64,000 nucleotides of DNA from Thermoanaerobacterium sp. PSU-2 (lineage in GTDB: Bacteria; Bacillota; Thermoanaerobacteria; Thermoanaerobacterales; Thermoanaerobacteraceae). This document shows positions 8,610 to 18,676 of the stretch, piece after piece. The translations under genes were made by a program, and so were the position numbers. The notes beneath the pieces were generated by a model that did not search any database, was not told the origin of the DNA, and saw only the letters and a list, made by a program, of their open reading frames with translations. Numbering within the stretch: the stretch's first letter is position 1; each line of letters opens with the position of its first letter. Location of the stretch: positions 62,001-126,000 of the forward strand of contig NZ_MSQD01000009.1 in NCBI RefSeq assembly GCF_002102475.1, read 5' to 3'.

Positions 8610-9980
8610 CTATTTAAGCTCAACACCGTATTCTTTTAGCACACCTGCAAGCTCATCTTTTATCTCTTCAAGCCTTTTCTCAGTATCAGCTTCACACCTT
8701 ACAATCAATTCAGGGCCTGTATTAGATGCTCTAACAAGCCCCCATCCGCCATTAAACATGACTCTTGCGCCGTCAATGTCTATTAAATCGTACCCTTTTT
8801 CTCTAAAATGTTCCGTCACACCCTTTACAACGTCAAATTTCTTATCATCATCGCAGTGCAATCTCAATTCAGGCGTTGACGGATATTTTGGCACATCAGA
8901 AAGAAGCTCTGACAATGTCTTATCCGTATTAGAAAGTATTCTTAAAAGCCTTGCTGCAGCATACGCCGCGTCATCATAGCCATAATACTCATCAGCAAAG
9001 AACATGTGGCCTGACATCTCACCTGTAAAAACAGCATTGATTTCTTTCATCTTTGCCTTTATAAGGCTGTGACCAGTTTTATAAAAGATCGGATTTCCAC
9101 CAAGTTTCTTTATCTCTTCAGGCAATGCCTTTGAACATTTAACTTCAACAATAGCATCTGCGCCAGGGTGCTTTTTCATTATTTCTCTCCAGTAAAGCAC
9201 CATCAGCATATCGCCCCATATTATATTGCCTTTTTCGTCAACGACGCCAATTCTATCTCCGTCACCGTCAAAAGCTATGCCAACGTCTGCGCCAAGTCTT
9301 TTAACCTCACTTATCAAGTCTTTCAGATTGTCTGCGTTCACTGGATCAGGAAAATGGTTTGGAAATGTTGGATCTGATTCGCAGTACAGTGGGTATACTT
9401 CGCACCCCAGCCCGTATATAATATCAGGATATATGTTTGAACATGTACCGTTTCCACAGTCTACAACAACTTTAAGCTTTTTATCGCCAAGTTTTACCTT
9501 ATCCTGAATCATCTTTATGTAGCTTTGTATTGGATATGCGTATTTCAAAGAACCTATCCCCGTCTTGAAATCGCCTTTTTCCGCAATATGATAGAGCTTC
9601 TTAAGCTCATCACCATATATAGTTGATGGTCCAAATGCAACTTTAAATCCGTTAAACTGCGGTGGATTGTGGCTTGCCGTTATCATAAGCCCTGCATCGT
9701 AATTGTATAGTATTCGGGAATAGTAAAAAGCAGGCGTCGACAGAACACCGATATCCAACACATTGCAACCTGTAGATGTAAGTCCATTTACTACTGCATT
9801 TCTTATAGGCTTTGATGATATCCTGTTGTCTCTGCCTACAATTACATCTTTTATGCCTTTTTCATTTTGAATATATGTACCGAAGGCTTTACCAATAAGC
9901 TCTGCTGTTTCTTCGGTAAGGTCATCATTCCATACACCGCGTATATCGTACATCCTGAACATATTTTGATTTAGAGCCAT
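8610..9980 (-). CDS. Phosphomannomutase/phosphoglucomutase (alpha-D-phosphohexomutase)
   Basis: It interconverts hexose-6- and hexose-1-phosphates through a phosphoserine enzyme. All four family motifs are present: the catalytic serine loop TASHNP, the metal-binding loop DGDGDR, the sugar-binding loop GEMSGH, and the C-terminal phosphate-binding loop RASNTGPEL. Length 456 aa fits bifunctional PMM/PGM enzymes. ATG 9980 follows AAAGGAGGGAG. It likely feeds GalU with glucose-1-phosphate, but mannose-1-phosphate activity is equally possible from sequence. Confidence 0.94.
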   Translation of the reverse strand: MALNQNMFRMYDIRGVWNDDLTEETAELIGKAFGTYIQNEKGIKDVIVGRDNRISSKPIRNAVVNGLTSTGCNVLDIGVLSTPAFYYSRILYNYDAGLMITASHNPPQFNGFKVAFGPSTIYGDELKKLYHIAEKGDFKTGIGSLKYAYPIQSYIKMIQDKVKLGDKKLKVVVDCGNGTCSNIYPDIIYGLGCEVYPLYCESDPTFPNHFPDPVNADNLKDLISEVKRLGADVGIAFDGDGDRIGVVDEKGNIIWGDMLMVLYWREIMKKHPGADAIVEVKCSKALPEEIKKLGGNPIFYKTGHSLIKAKMKEINAVFTGEMSGHMFFADEYYGYDDAAYAAARLLRILSNTDKTLSELLSDVPKYPSTPELRLHCDDDKKFDVVKGVTEHFREKGYDLIDIDGARVMFNGGWGLVRASNTGPELIVRCEADTEKRLEEIKDELAGVLKEYGVELK

Positions 9981-10016
9981 AAAACTCCCTCCTTTAAAAT
10001 TAGCGTTTCATAATAT

Positions 10017-10044
10017 ATTATATACTAAAATATTACATTCACAA
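10017..10044 (-). promoter_or_regulatory. Promoter of the PMM/PGM gene
   Basis: On the minus strand TTGTGA and TATAAT are separated by 16 bases, about 40 bases before the start codon. Confidence 0.6.
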
Positions 10045-10094
10045 GCCGCATCAATAAAATTCTGTCAAATTAACAATTGCGTTTTAAATATTTC

Positions 10095-11372
10095 TTATAT
10101 TATTGACAATACATCTTTAATGATATCATCGAGAATAAGCTCTTGATAACCAGTTTTTTTCAATATCTTCATCTTGTCAGTCAAAGGCTTTAATTGAGCC
10201 GTATCGATTTTATCTAGCATTTTAAGCCTTGATTCCGTCAATGTCTTATCTGACAAGGCTTTTATGTAGTCCTCAACATCATACCTCCAAAAATGAAATC
10301 TGTCAGGATATCTTTTAAAAAGTCTTTGGGCTATTTGTATACCTTCAGGGTCAAAATCACCTGAATAATATATGTCTGTGCCATTTTTATACAGCATATC
10401 TAAGAGGACAAGCAGAGATAATCTGGGCTGGCCATATGCACATACAAGCGGAACAGGCTTCTTAATAAAATCGCATACGGACAAAAAAACACCTGGATTT
10501 TCTAATACAAATACCTTTTTTGATGGGCTCTCGACCATATCCAGCGCGCTCAAATTGTAAAGCGGTACTTGCAAAACTTCATTGCACTCATACGCAGCTT
10601 TAAACACCTTGTCACTCTTACCTTTGCTATATGCCAAAAGTCCTTTAAGCGTCACGAAATTCGATATCTCGTCAATCACTATGCCAGTCCTATATAAAAG
10701 CTCAGCAATCTCTTCCGAATTTTTTATATCATTGACTCCGAAAATCGTAGCCAGTGCATTTATGAACATTTTACCGCAGTCAGTATTTACATCGAATCTA
10801 TGTGGATCTCTAGTGATGTACGATGAAAATACTGGTAACCTTAATTTCTTTCCTTCATAAACTGGAAGTTTATTCAGTGCATCACATACGTATTTTATAT
10901 CTCTTTTAAGCAACATACGATCACTGTCATATCTTTGGTTTATCGTTCTTACTCCTACAGCTTTATTTTCATAAACAGATTTCAACCATTGCCAACAATT
11001 AGTCCCTTCATACTCGGATAAAAACCTGTTAAAGAACTTTTCTTTTTCATTTTCATACTGATACATGTCCTCTTTTTTACTGGTTAACTTTTCATCAAAA
11101 TACGATTCTAATATATCAATCAAACTGTATTTTTCAAATCTCGTATTTAAAAATGTCTCTGCAAATTTATTGACATCAATACTTATCGATTTTCGTTTGC
11201 TAAAGTCCTTCTTAAAATGGTTAGACAATACTACTTTCTCAGAATTTGTCAAATCATCAAGTTTGATTACACCACCTATCCTTCCTATGCTTTTATATTT
11301 ATCCCTAATAGCTTTAAATATCCTTTCATACCCTTTGTTTTTTCTAAAAAATGCTATATCATCGGCTTTCAT
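10095..11372 (-). CDS. jetD: Wadjet JetD-like Toprim nuclease subunit (DUF2399/TIGR02679 type)
   Basis: This is the predicted DNA-cleaving subunit of a Wadjet anti-plasmid complex. The C-terminal half shows a Toprim arrangement: a glutamate in VFVLENPG (about E291) followed by the DxD motif in YYSGDFDPEGIQIA (D339, D341). These are the metal ligands expected of an active nuclease. The N-terminal half is the arm region that contacts the SMC-like subunit in known systems. The ATG directly follows the JetC stop with an AGGTGAG site inside the end of jetC, so translation is coupled. The family call rests on motif and gene order; no terminator is obvious downstream. Confidence 0.85.
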   Translation of the reverse strand: MKADDIAFFRKNKGYERIFKAIRDKYKSIGRIGGVIKLDDLTNSEKVVLSNHFKKDFSKRKSISIDVNKFAETFLNTRFEKYSLIDILESYFDEKLTSKKEDMYQYENEKEKFFNRFLSEYEGTNCWQWLKSVYENKAVGVRTINQRYDSDRMLLKRDIKYVCDALNKLPVYEGKKLRLPVFSSYITRDPHRFDVNTDCGKMFINALATIFGVNDIKNSEEIAELLYRTGIVIDEISNFVTLKGLLAYSKGKSDKVFKAAYECNEVLQVPLYNLSALDMVESPSKKVFVLENPGVFLSVCDFIKKPVPLVCAYGQPRLSLLVLLDMLYKNGTDIYYSGDFDPEGIQIAQRLFKRYPDRFHFWRYDVEDYIKALSDKTLTESRLKMLDKIDTAQLKPLTDKMKILKKTGYQELILDDIIKDVLSII

Positions 11373-14300
11373 CTACTCACCTACTCTTGTAAATGCAACC
11401 TCATTGTATGAAAAATCATCTGCCGCTTTAACACTTTTTTTAATTCCAGTAACTAAATGCCTAACCTTTCCATCCCATTTATATCTTACCAACGATACAT
11501 AACTTGCATTTTTAGGTCTTATAAGCTCATATATAGATAGCTCTGGCACTGTATCGTAATCGCCCCACAGTACTTGAGAGTTCATGATGAAATTCAATCC
11601 CAAGTCTTCTATAAGCTTAAACATATCTCTTATATTGTTATCATCCACCCCTGCAAAAGCTTCATCAAGTGATATAATCTTTGGAGCTTGTGATGACGCT
11701 GATTGATACATGGAGTACACGGCTGAGAAAAGAGGTATATACATAGCCATGGCTTTCTCTCCACCGCTGAACTTGTAAAAGGCATTGTTTGTAAGTTCTT
11801 TGCGATTTTCCCCTTCTTTTTTGAAATATAACTTAAACTCAAACCAATCTCTATAGTCGAGAATACTTTTCATAATCTGGTGGAATGTATCAGTGCTGCT
11901 GTTTTCTTCATATATTTTCTTTGCACTTTCAACCTTTGATCTAAAATGATTTACTACTAAATTAAAATCTTCTTCTTTCATCATATCTGCGTCAAGCTTT
12001 AAAAGCTCCACAAGCTCCCTTGTATTAAGTTCTTGCTCGTTTGTAGCAGCTTTTGGCTTCCATTCCAATTGAAACTTAAGACCGCTTGAAGTATCTCGCT
12101 GTGACATTAACTCATTCATCTTTTTTACCCATTCTTCTGCCTTAAAGATTCTGCTTCTTATTTTGCGCCCTACATTGTGCATGATTATGTCCTCAAAAAG
12201 CTGCCTATCTTTTTCTTTCATAAGGTTTTCGTTTATCTTTATATCTTCATCTATCATGTTATAAAGTCCATAAAGGGATATCTTTTTGTCATTTACTTTC
12301 GCTGTTATTTGATATCTTCTTAAATCTTTATATATTTCTTGATAATCATTAATATCCAAATCACTTTGTCCATTTTCAACCACATCTAACGAAAGCCCAA
12401 ATTCCACAAGCTCATTTATACAGACATAAAACGCATTTCTAATCTTTTCTGTGACACTATCTTTATCAAACTTTGCAAACATTTCTTTGTACTGTGATTG
12501 AATAGTCTTAGCTGCTTTATAAACGTCGTCTATATCTTTAATCTCATCAACGAATCCAAATATTATCTCATCTTTTAACCCTTTATGGTATATGTTCAAA
12601 ATGTCATGGTTTTTCCTTATTTCCTCTCTCAATCTTTCATACTCTTTTTCTTGTAGGACTACTCTCTCTTTAAGCGCAGCAGTTTTAGCAGTTAAATCAT
12701 TTATTTCCTTTGGTATATCTTCAATCCTTTTTATGCACTGTGAAAGCTCCTTTTGAAGGTCCTCTATACCAAGTTTTTCAATGGTTTCTTTTAATACATT
12801 GATCTTTTCTATGCTGTTTTTTATCTTCGTATCTAATACATCAATCTCAAAATTGTAATTATCAATGTCATACTCGATATCTTGTTTCTGCATTTTTCTA
12901 GTCTCTACACTTCTTAAGACAGTAATATAGCTATTGTAGTTTATCTGTAATTTCTGCAGGAGATTTTTGTACTCATCTAATTGTTCTAAAGCACTTTCGT
13001 AAGATTTGGCGTCTGCATGAATGCCAATTCCCGACGTCAACTTTCTAACAATTGCTTTCTTTTCTTGAAGCACATCAAAAAGCTTCTTAGCAGCAATTAT
13101 TGCGTCGTTTAATCTATTTTCAGTAAACTTTTGATTAGATTGGGCTTCTTTCAATTCCTTTAACGCTTCTTCCAAATCATCTTTTCCTGGGAAATTTTTA
13201 TATTCTACGTCTAAATCACTTAGCTGAGATTTTATTAACAATTGTCTATCATTTAATTCTCTTATCTCATCTTTTATGATGCTTATTTCCTTAGCTATGG
13301 ATGATATCATCTCATCTTTAAAACGCCGTCTCGACTCAAAACCTATATACCTTGACTTTACATTCCCTGCAGCTTTTCCCTTTAAAACTCCTATTCCATA
13401 CGTGCCATCATCATTTATATATGTTGCATCCTCTTCCTCATAGATAAATACATTGCTTAAAGCATCTGAAATTTCGTCTAATCCGACACCGCTATTTGAA
13501 TCGACAACATTAAAATACTGCAATACATTAAGCTTCATGTTAAAAGTCCCCGGAACGATATACTTATCTGCCATGTCCTTATCCATTTTCATTGCTCTGT
13601 CTAAATCGCTTCTTGACACAATAAGTGCATCCAAGATTCCCATGTCTATAAGAGCTGATTCAATATTTCCCTTTGTATCATCATCAATATCATTTTTAAA
13701 ATCAATCGCTTTATAAAGTGGTACATATGCAATTCCCGCTTTATCCAGTCTTTTTCTGTTTTCTAAAACTTGTTCACTGCGCTCTGGCTCAGGATCCTCC
13801 GTCTCTTTCCATTTTCTTAATTCCTCTTCTTTTTCATCCAGCTTAGAATTTTTTAAGTCTAATTCATTTTTAACTTTAATCAAGTCCATCTGAAACTTCT
13901 CTCTGATATCCTCGTATGGCTTCCTTACAAATGAAATAAGATCTTCATAAGTACTTGTTTTCCCGTATGATAGCACTATTCTGGAAAGTTCTTCGATTTT
14001 TTCTCTATTGAGCTTCAAAAATTTATTCGTATCTGACCAATCGTAAATTTTATCAATAAACCTGTTTTTTTCTTCATCAAACAAAATCTCAATTTCATTG
14101 ATTTTTCGCTTTAAATGCTCATTTGCCTTTCTCAATCTATCTTCTTCTAACAATGCTTCATTGTATTTTTTGTTTGCATCTGCCTCCTCATTGATAGCAT
14201 CTAATGCCTTTCTCACTTTTCCTGTATACTCTTTTAGTGAATTGTTCCAAAAGTCAAAGTCAAAATCTTTACCATAAGACTTTTTTAATTCTTCTTCTGA

Positions 14301-15545
14301 AAAGCTGTGCTCATCAAAATTGACTTCTTCAGATATAGAAGCCATATCTAAAAGATTTTCTCTTATTCTTTCATCAATACTATATTCTCTACCGTAAAGC
14401 TCCTTTAGTTCTTCTTCTATTTGGAAATATCTCTCTTGTTTCTTTTTAAGCTGAACCTCTTTTAAATCCTTGTCTTTTCTATATTGTTTCAAAATATTTT
14501 CTTCTTCAACAAGCTCTCTTTGTGTATTAAAAGCATCGTTTTTTCTTAGTTGAATTTCTTTATTTTTCAAAGCTTGGAGCTCGCTTTCAAGTTCTGATAT
14601 CCTATTTTCACCATAGAAAACATCTTGATTATTTTTTTCAATACTTTGCAACAATTCATCGCTTTGTTTTTGCACTTTGGAAAGCTCATTTTTCTGCGTC
14701 AGAAGCTTTTCTGCTTTGTAATAAAGCATAAATCTATTGTACCTATCGTATTCATTTTTAAGCTTCTTTAAAGATTTCATGTTTTTATTCAGCGAATCCA
14801 AATGCAGCTTTATTTGATCCATGTTTTCTATCGTTTCAGACATAGGTCTTAAATCATCATCTGTCAAAGTTGAAAGAGACGCATTCAATATGTCGTAAAT
14901 ACGGCTTGGCCTTAAATCATTGGAAAGCTTTGGACTCCTAAGCTGTATTAAAAGCTTTATAAGTTCATCATAGTCATCAATGCTTGAAAAGCCAAATATA
15001 TTTTTATTTACTAATTCCATGTATTCTCTTTGTGTGTCAACTACTTCTCCGCCACTTCCAATGCAATTTTTAAGCTCTTTTTTGGATAGAGGTATTTTGA
15101 CTCTTTTCCCATCCATTCCTGTCTCTAACTTGTAAAGCAATATGTCAATGCCTATACGCCGTCCATCTTTAATGATAAATCCCCAAAAATCCATACTTTG
15201 ATGTCTTTTTGCTTTAAGGCCTATGCCTATAGAGATATAATTATCTTTATTTTCCCTCTTAAATTCCATATAAAGATAGCCAGTTCTCTCGTCAATTCCA
15301 TTTACATCTTCTTCACCTAAAAGATAATCCTCAAGCCTTCTGGCTCTTGAGCCAAATGAATCCAGTCTTTCAGGGCTTTTATTGCCATCTAAAAGAAGAG
15401 GTATGAAGCTCTGCATAGTTACAGATTTTCCTGAACCATTGGAACCTCTTAGAAGAAGCCTCCCTCCAGAAAATTCAAACACTTCATCATCATAGTACCA
15501 AAAATTAAGAAGACCAGCTCTGCTAATTACCCATCTATCATTCAT
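11373..15545 (-). CDS. jetC: Wadjet JetC-like SMC/MukB-type ATPase (TIGR02680 type)
   Basis: This is a 1390-aa SMC-like ATPase, the DNA-translocating motor of a Wadjet complex. Walker A is GSNGSGKS near residues 34-41, the ABC signature is FSGGEKAMAMY, and Walker B is KIISLDEAFAGVDD near the C-terminus. Between them lie long coiled coils with a non-coiled hinge-like middle (the AYVPLYKAIDF to GKAAGNVKSRYIGF region). ATG 15545 is chosen over the upstream in-frame start at 15584: AAAGGAG sits 9 bases before it and its codons overlap the jetB stop as ATGAATGA. Both catalytic halves look intact. Confidence 0.92.
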   Translation of the reverse strand: MNDRWVISRAGLLNFWYYDDEVFEFSGGRLLLRGSNGSGKSVTMQSFIPLLLDGNKSPERLDSFGSRARRLEDYLLGEEDVNGIDERTGYLYMEFKRENKDNYISIGIGLKAKRHQSMDFWGFIIKDGRRIGIDILLYKLETGMDGKRVKIPLSKKELKNCIGSGGEVVDTQREYMELVNKNIFGFSSIDDYDELIKLLIQLRSPKLSNDLRPSRIYDILNASLSTLTDDDLRPMSETIENMDQIKLHLDSLNKNMKSLKKLKNEYDRYNRFMLYYKAEKLLTQKNELSKVQKQSDELLQSIEKNNQDVFYGENRISELESELQALKNKEIQLRKNDAFNTQRELVEEENILKQYRKDKDLKEVQLKKKQERYFQIEEELKELYGREYSIDERIRENLLDMASISEEVNFDEHSFSEEELKKSYGKDFDFDFWNNSLKEYTGKVRKALDAINEEADANKKYNEALLEEDRLRKANEHLKRKINEIEILFDEEKNRFIDKIYDWSDTNKFLKLNREKIEELSRIVLSYGKTSTYEDLISFVRKPYEDIREKFQMDLIKVKNELDLKNSKLDEKEEELRKWKETEDPEPERSEQVLENRKRLDKAGIAYVPLYKAIDFKNDIDDDTKGNIESALIDMGILDALIVSRSDLDRAMKMDKDMADKYIVPGTFNMKLNVLQYFNVVDSNSGVGLDEISDALSNVFIYEEEDATYINDDGTYGIGVLKGKAAGNVKSRYIGFESRRRFKDEMISSIAKEISIIKDEIRELNDRQLLIKSQLSDLDVEYKNFPGKDDLEEALKELKEAQSNQKFTENRLNDAIIAAKKLFDVLQEKKAIVRKLTSGIGIHADAKSYESALEQLDEYKNLLQKLQINYNSYITVLRSVETRKMQKQDIEYDIDNYNFEIDVLDTKIKNSIEKINVLKETIEKLGIEDLQKELSQCIKRIEDIPKEINDLTAKTAALKERVVLQEKEYERLREEIRKNHDILNIYHKGLKDEIIFGFVDEIKDIDDVYKAAKTIQSQYKEMFAKFDKDSVTEKIRNAFYVCINELVEFGLSLDVVENGQSDLDINDYQEIYKDLRRYQITAKVNDKKISLYGLYNMIDEDIKINENLMKEKDRQLFEDIIMHNVGRKIRSRIFKAEEWVKKMNELMSQRDTSSGLKFQLEWKPKAATNEQELNTRELVELLKLDADMMKEEDFNLVVNHFRSKVESAKKIYEENSSTDTFHQIMKSILDYRDWFEFKLYFKKEGENRKELTNNAFYKFSGGEKAMAMYIPLFSAVYSMYQSASSQAPKIISLDEAFAGVDDNNIRDMFKLIEDLGLNFIMNSQVLWGDYDTVPELSIYELIRPKNASYVSLVRYKWDGKVRHLVTGIKKSVKAADDFSYNEVAFTRVGE

Positions 15546-16674
15546 TTTGAATTGCTCCTTTAAAATCATTTCGATATTCACCAATAAACTTTCCTAAGAT
15601 CGGCATCAAAGTATATGAGTGGGTATCATCATTGTATATTACCATTTTCCAACTTTTCATAAACTCTGTAATTTCATCAAATAATTTTTCATCACTCATA
15701 TCAGTGTAAATCTTGCTCCATCCGCTTTTAAACCTACTCTTTACATCTGATACGATGCTCATAAATTGTCCCTCTGTAATTTCAATACAATCATCTATTC
15801 CTACATTTAAACTGCCAGAATCTATCATATCTCTTAAGACATAGGCTATTTGAAGCACTATGTCAGATATATTTTTATTGTCTGGAAAGTAAGATGAAGC
15901 ATATTTATTCTCATCAAAAATTATGTATGCAGACGTTTTGTGAATGTGCAATTTTGCATCGAGATAATCGTCAAAATCTTTTTCTAATGTATTTCTGTAG
16001 TTTTTTATATAGATAAAATCTTGATCGTCGGTTCCCTCATAGTAGACGGCTGGAGATAGAAGCAGTTTTCTGTAAACTCTATGTCTTCTCTCAAGGACTT
16101 TGTTGTCCTCATATCTGTCGTCTTTCATAAAATCTTCCAACATCATCTCTTCATTTATTTCGCTGTTCATAATTCTCATAAAGTACCTTGAAAGCCCCGT
16201 ATTTTCATATAAAACCTCTACATCACGACTATCGGCAAATCTTTCATGCTCTCCATCATCCACTTTTATCATTTTCAGCTTTTCTGCAAAATTGAGTACC
16301 CTCACGAGGGCTTTTCTATGCTTAAATAAGGTCCAGTCAACGCTCTCAATGCCTTCGTACTGCATCTCGATATACTCCGTTATATTTGAAAGTATAAATT
16401 GATCACCTATGCCCATGTCCTCTAAAAATGCAAGGAGAAGACATAGAAACGCATAATCCATCGGGCTCTGAAATTCTTCAATTCCCATCCACTCCTCAGC
16501 ATCACCAGGTATTTTCTCCAACTTTATAATAATCGGATTCACAATAAGACGATATCCTAACTTATCCTCTACAAATGATCTTAATTTCTTTTCATTGTCA
16601 CGTATTCTATTAAACATTTCTGTATCTTCTTTTGTAACCCAAAAGTTTTCTAAAAGGACTTTAAGTTCTTCCAA
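15538..16674 (-). CDS. jetB: Wadjet JetB-like kite subunit (DUF2398/TIGR02678 type)
   Basis: This 378-aa protein matches the middle family of the DUF2397-DUF2398-SMC-DUF2399 gene set. The N-terminal part (DNEKKLRSFVEDKLGYRLIVN) and the winged-helix-like segments (YAFLCLLLAFLEDM; LFKHRKALVRVLNFAEKLKMIKVDDG) fit a MukE/kite-like partner of the SMC subunit. The gene lies 18 bases after jetA and overlaps jetC by 8 bases. It has no catalytic motif, as expected of a structural subunit. Family assignment is from order, length and recognisable segments. Confidence 0.82.
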   Translation of the reverse strand: MEELKVLLENFWVTKEDTEMFNRIRDNEKKLRSFVEDKLGYRLIVNPIIIKLEKIPGDAEEWMGIEEFQSPMDYAFLCLLLAFLEDMGIGDQFILSNITEYIEMQYEGIESVDWTLFKHRKALVRVLNFAEKLKMIKVDDGEHERFADSRDVEVLYENTGLSRYFMRIMNSEINEEMMLEDFMKDDRYEDNKVLERRHRVYRKLLLSPAVYYEGTDDQDFIYIKNYRNTLEKDFDDYLDAKLHIHKTSAYIIFDENKYASSYFPDNKNISDIVLQIAYVLRDMIDSGSLNVGIDDCIEITEGQFMSIVSDVKSRFKSGWSKIYTDMSDEKLFDEITEFMKSWKMVIYNDDTHSYTLMPILGKFIGEYRNDFKGAIQNE

Positions 16675-16691
16675 CTAAAAACACCACCGTA

Positions 16692-18176
16692 TCAATTTAA
16701 AAACTCAATCGTTACATCAGGCATTTCAAGAATCCCATCTGTACATTTTAGAACTATCGTCTTGTTCCTTGAAATGCTGACTTTGTATGTCCTTCCATCT
16801 TCTGACTTTGCTATATTTTTAGGTTGACTTAAGGATTTGCTTATCCAATTTAAAAGGGTTGTCCTTATAAAAGGCTTAATTATTGGTAACTCTTTTAAAA
16901 CTATCTTTCCGTCAATAATATACTTTGATATTTCCTCAATCTCACTGTGTCTTTCTTCAAGGTACTGCTTTAAGCACATCTCTTTTTCTTCTGCCCTATC
17001 TATTATAGCATTTGTCTTTGTGGATTGTGTATAGCTTCTGGTCTTAGGCCTTATAGAGAATTTACACGGCACGTCATCCCATACGCTTTCATTTATGCTT
17101 TCAGTCCCTTTGTCAAAATCGCCGTACAAATGTCTCGTGTGAAAAACTCCAAAAACAACTGATGAAAGCTTATGTGCATAAGTTATATCATCAGTGTTTG
17201 CAAATATCTTAGAAAGCTTTATATACTCACTTTTCCTGCTGGCAGTCTTTAACCTGTTTTCAGAGATTCTGGCCGCATACATCGTGATCTTTCTTATTAT
17301 CTCATTTGATATTTCAAGAAGCCTGTACGCTTCACTATCTTCATCGCCATTTCCTCTAAACCAAAATACTATGTTGTCCCACTTGCTCAATATATTTTCT
17401 TTAATGTCGTTTATATCAAAATCTTTATCCAACCTCGGTATGTTCTCCTCATAAATAAGCAATTTTTCTACAATACCATCTAACGGCTTTTTATCAATCT
17501 TATTTAAAAGCGATAAAATAGCCTGAGAAAACCTCTGCAAATCCTTTATATATCCTCTTAAATACTCAGTAAGCTTGTCTTTGTATATCAAGAAAGCATC
17601 TGTCTTCATAAGTTCATCTGCATTTGAACTTTGCAAGCTGGCAATGTAGTCTATGGCGTTATGATAAATATTTTCAAAATCTGAAGTAAAATCTTTCCAC
17701 CATCTGTATACAACTTCTAAGTCATCGCTTTTAGATATATCATCAATTTTCTTTAAGTTTTCATACAATCTTTGGAATAAAGATGGCTCTAAAGAACCAC
17801 CATAGCCTTTTATTTTTTCTAGATTAATTGTCATCCTTTCTATTTCTATCGAATACTCGCTAAGCATGTATCTAAATTTTTTATTTTTAAATTCTTCTGC
17901 AGATTGAGCTCTTCCAGTATCCTGCTCAGCTATCAAGTTTTTCCACTCAGTCAGCGACTTTAAATCCTGCTCACACTTATCCAATGTATAGTCGTAGAAC
18001 AAATCAAAACCTTTTACATAATTATACACATCCTCTTTAGTTAGCCAGTATCTAAGCCGCTCATAATTTTGGTAAAAATATCGCATGATGAGGCGATACC
18101 TTGATGCATTATCAGCAGTAAGGTATCTTGCCTCATCAATAGGTTTTATGACATTAAAATTTATTTTATCAGACAT
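16692..18176 (-). CDS. jetA: Wadjet JetA-like kleisin subunit (DUF2397/TIGR02677 type)
   Basis: This 494-aa, mainly helical, charged protein is the first Wadjet gene and the predicted kleisin (MukF-like) that bridges the SMC heads. The N-terminal winged-helix-like region (RLIMRYFYQNYERLRYWLTKEDVYNYV) and the central helical segment are typical of DUF2397. ATG 18176 has AAAGGTG upstream. Only 12 bases separate it from the MIF-like gene and no promoter fits between, so both should share a transcript. Confidence 0.82.
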   Translation of the reverse strand: MSDKINFNVIKPIDEARYLTADNASRYRLIMRYFYQNYERLRYWLTKEDVYNYVKGFDLFYDYTLDKCEQDLKSLTEWKNLIAEQDTGRAQSAEEFKNKKFRYMLSEYSIEIERMTINLEKIKGYGGSLEPSLFQRLYENLKKIDDISKSDDLEVVYRWWKDFTSDFENIYHNAIDYIASLQSSNADELMKTDAFLIYKDKLTEYLRGYIKDLQRFSQAILSLLNKIDKKPLDGIVEKLLIYEENIPRLDKDFDINDIKENILSKWDNIVFWFRGNGDEDSEAYRLLEISNEIIRKITMYAARISENRLKTASRKSEYIKLSKIFANTDDITYAHKLSSVVFGVFHTRHLYGDFDKGTESINESVWDDVPCKFSIRPKTRSYTQSTKTNAIIDRAEEKEMCLKQYLEERHSEIEEISKYIIDGKIVLKELPIIKPFIRTTLLNWISKSLSQPKNIAKSEDGRTYKVSISRNKTIVLKCTDGILEMPDVTIEFLN

Positions 18177-18188
18177 AATTTTTCACCT

Positions 18189-18539
18189 TTAAAATGTACT
18201 GCCATTGTATCCCCAATTTTCACCGGCAAATTCTTGAATAACTATGTACACATTGTCCTTAGGATATTTTAAATTACTTTCAAAAATATTGCAGATTCTG
18301 GCTGAAATCTTCTCCTTTTGTTCTCTTGTAAGCTTTCCTATTAACTGTATCTCAACGATTGCCCCCTTATCTAAAGGTTCTCCGTGAAAGTATATGTCGT
18401 CACCTTCTGCAAATCTCACCATAAGCCAATTTTCGCTTTTACCGGCTACATCCATCATCATAGATGCAAACTCTGTCTTTAAAGTATTTTTCAAGTTGTC
18501 ACTTAATTTTTCCTTTGTTATTGAATTAATTATAGGCAT
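18189..18539 (-). CDS. MIF-family tautomerase
   Basis: The protein is 116 aa, the size of macrophage migration inhibitory factor homologues in the tautomerase superfamily. It starts Met-Pro, so Pro1 becomes the catalytic base after Met removal, and it ends with the family signature NWGYNGSTF. Members tautomerise phenylpyruvate or dopachrome-like substrates and form trimers; the real substrate in bacteria is unclear. AAGGAGTG precedes the ATG. It is the first gene behind a good promoter and is followed after 12 bases by the Wadjet genes, which is not a standard arrangement as far as I know. Confidence 0.9.
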   Translation of the reverse strand: MPIINSITKEKLSDNLKNTLKTEFASMMMDVAGKSENWLMVRFAEGDDIYFHGEPLDKGAIVEIQLIGKLTREQKEKISARICNIFESNLKYPKDNVYIVIQEFAGENWGYNGSTF

Positions 18540-18584
18540 GCAGATACACTCCTTTACATATAGAAATTTAATAACTTATTAACA

Positions 18585-18613
18585 ATTATAAATTAATGTG
18601 CAGAATTCATCAA
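18585..18613 (-). promoter_or_regulatory. Promoter of the tautomerase-Wadjet operon
   Basis: On the minus strand TTGATG and a perfect TATAAT are 17 bases apart, about 45 bases before the tautomerase start. No other promoter of this quality was seen before jetA. Confidence 0.75.
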
Positions 18614-18626
18614 TAAAAATAGAAAA

Positions 18627-18669
18627 TATTGTGCTATCATTGAAATCTTCATCAAATGATAGCACAATA
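18627..18669 (-). terminator. Terminator of the FtsX-type exporter operon
   Basis: A 15-bp perfect inverted repeat (18627-18641, 18655-18669) with a T-rich tract follows on the minus strand just past the permease stop. Confidence 0.88.
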
Positions 18670-18676
18670 CCATTTA

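Noticed and set aside
13453-13716. Possible small gene antisense to the SMC-like Wadjet gene
   Set aside because: No ribosome site, low-complexity serine/leucine composition, and full overlap with the hinge region of the real gene.
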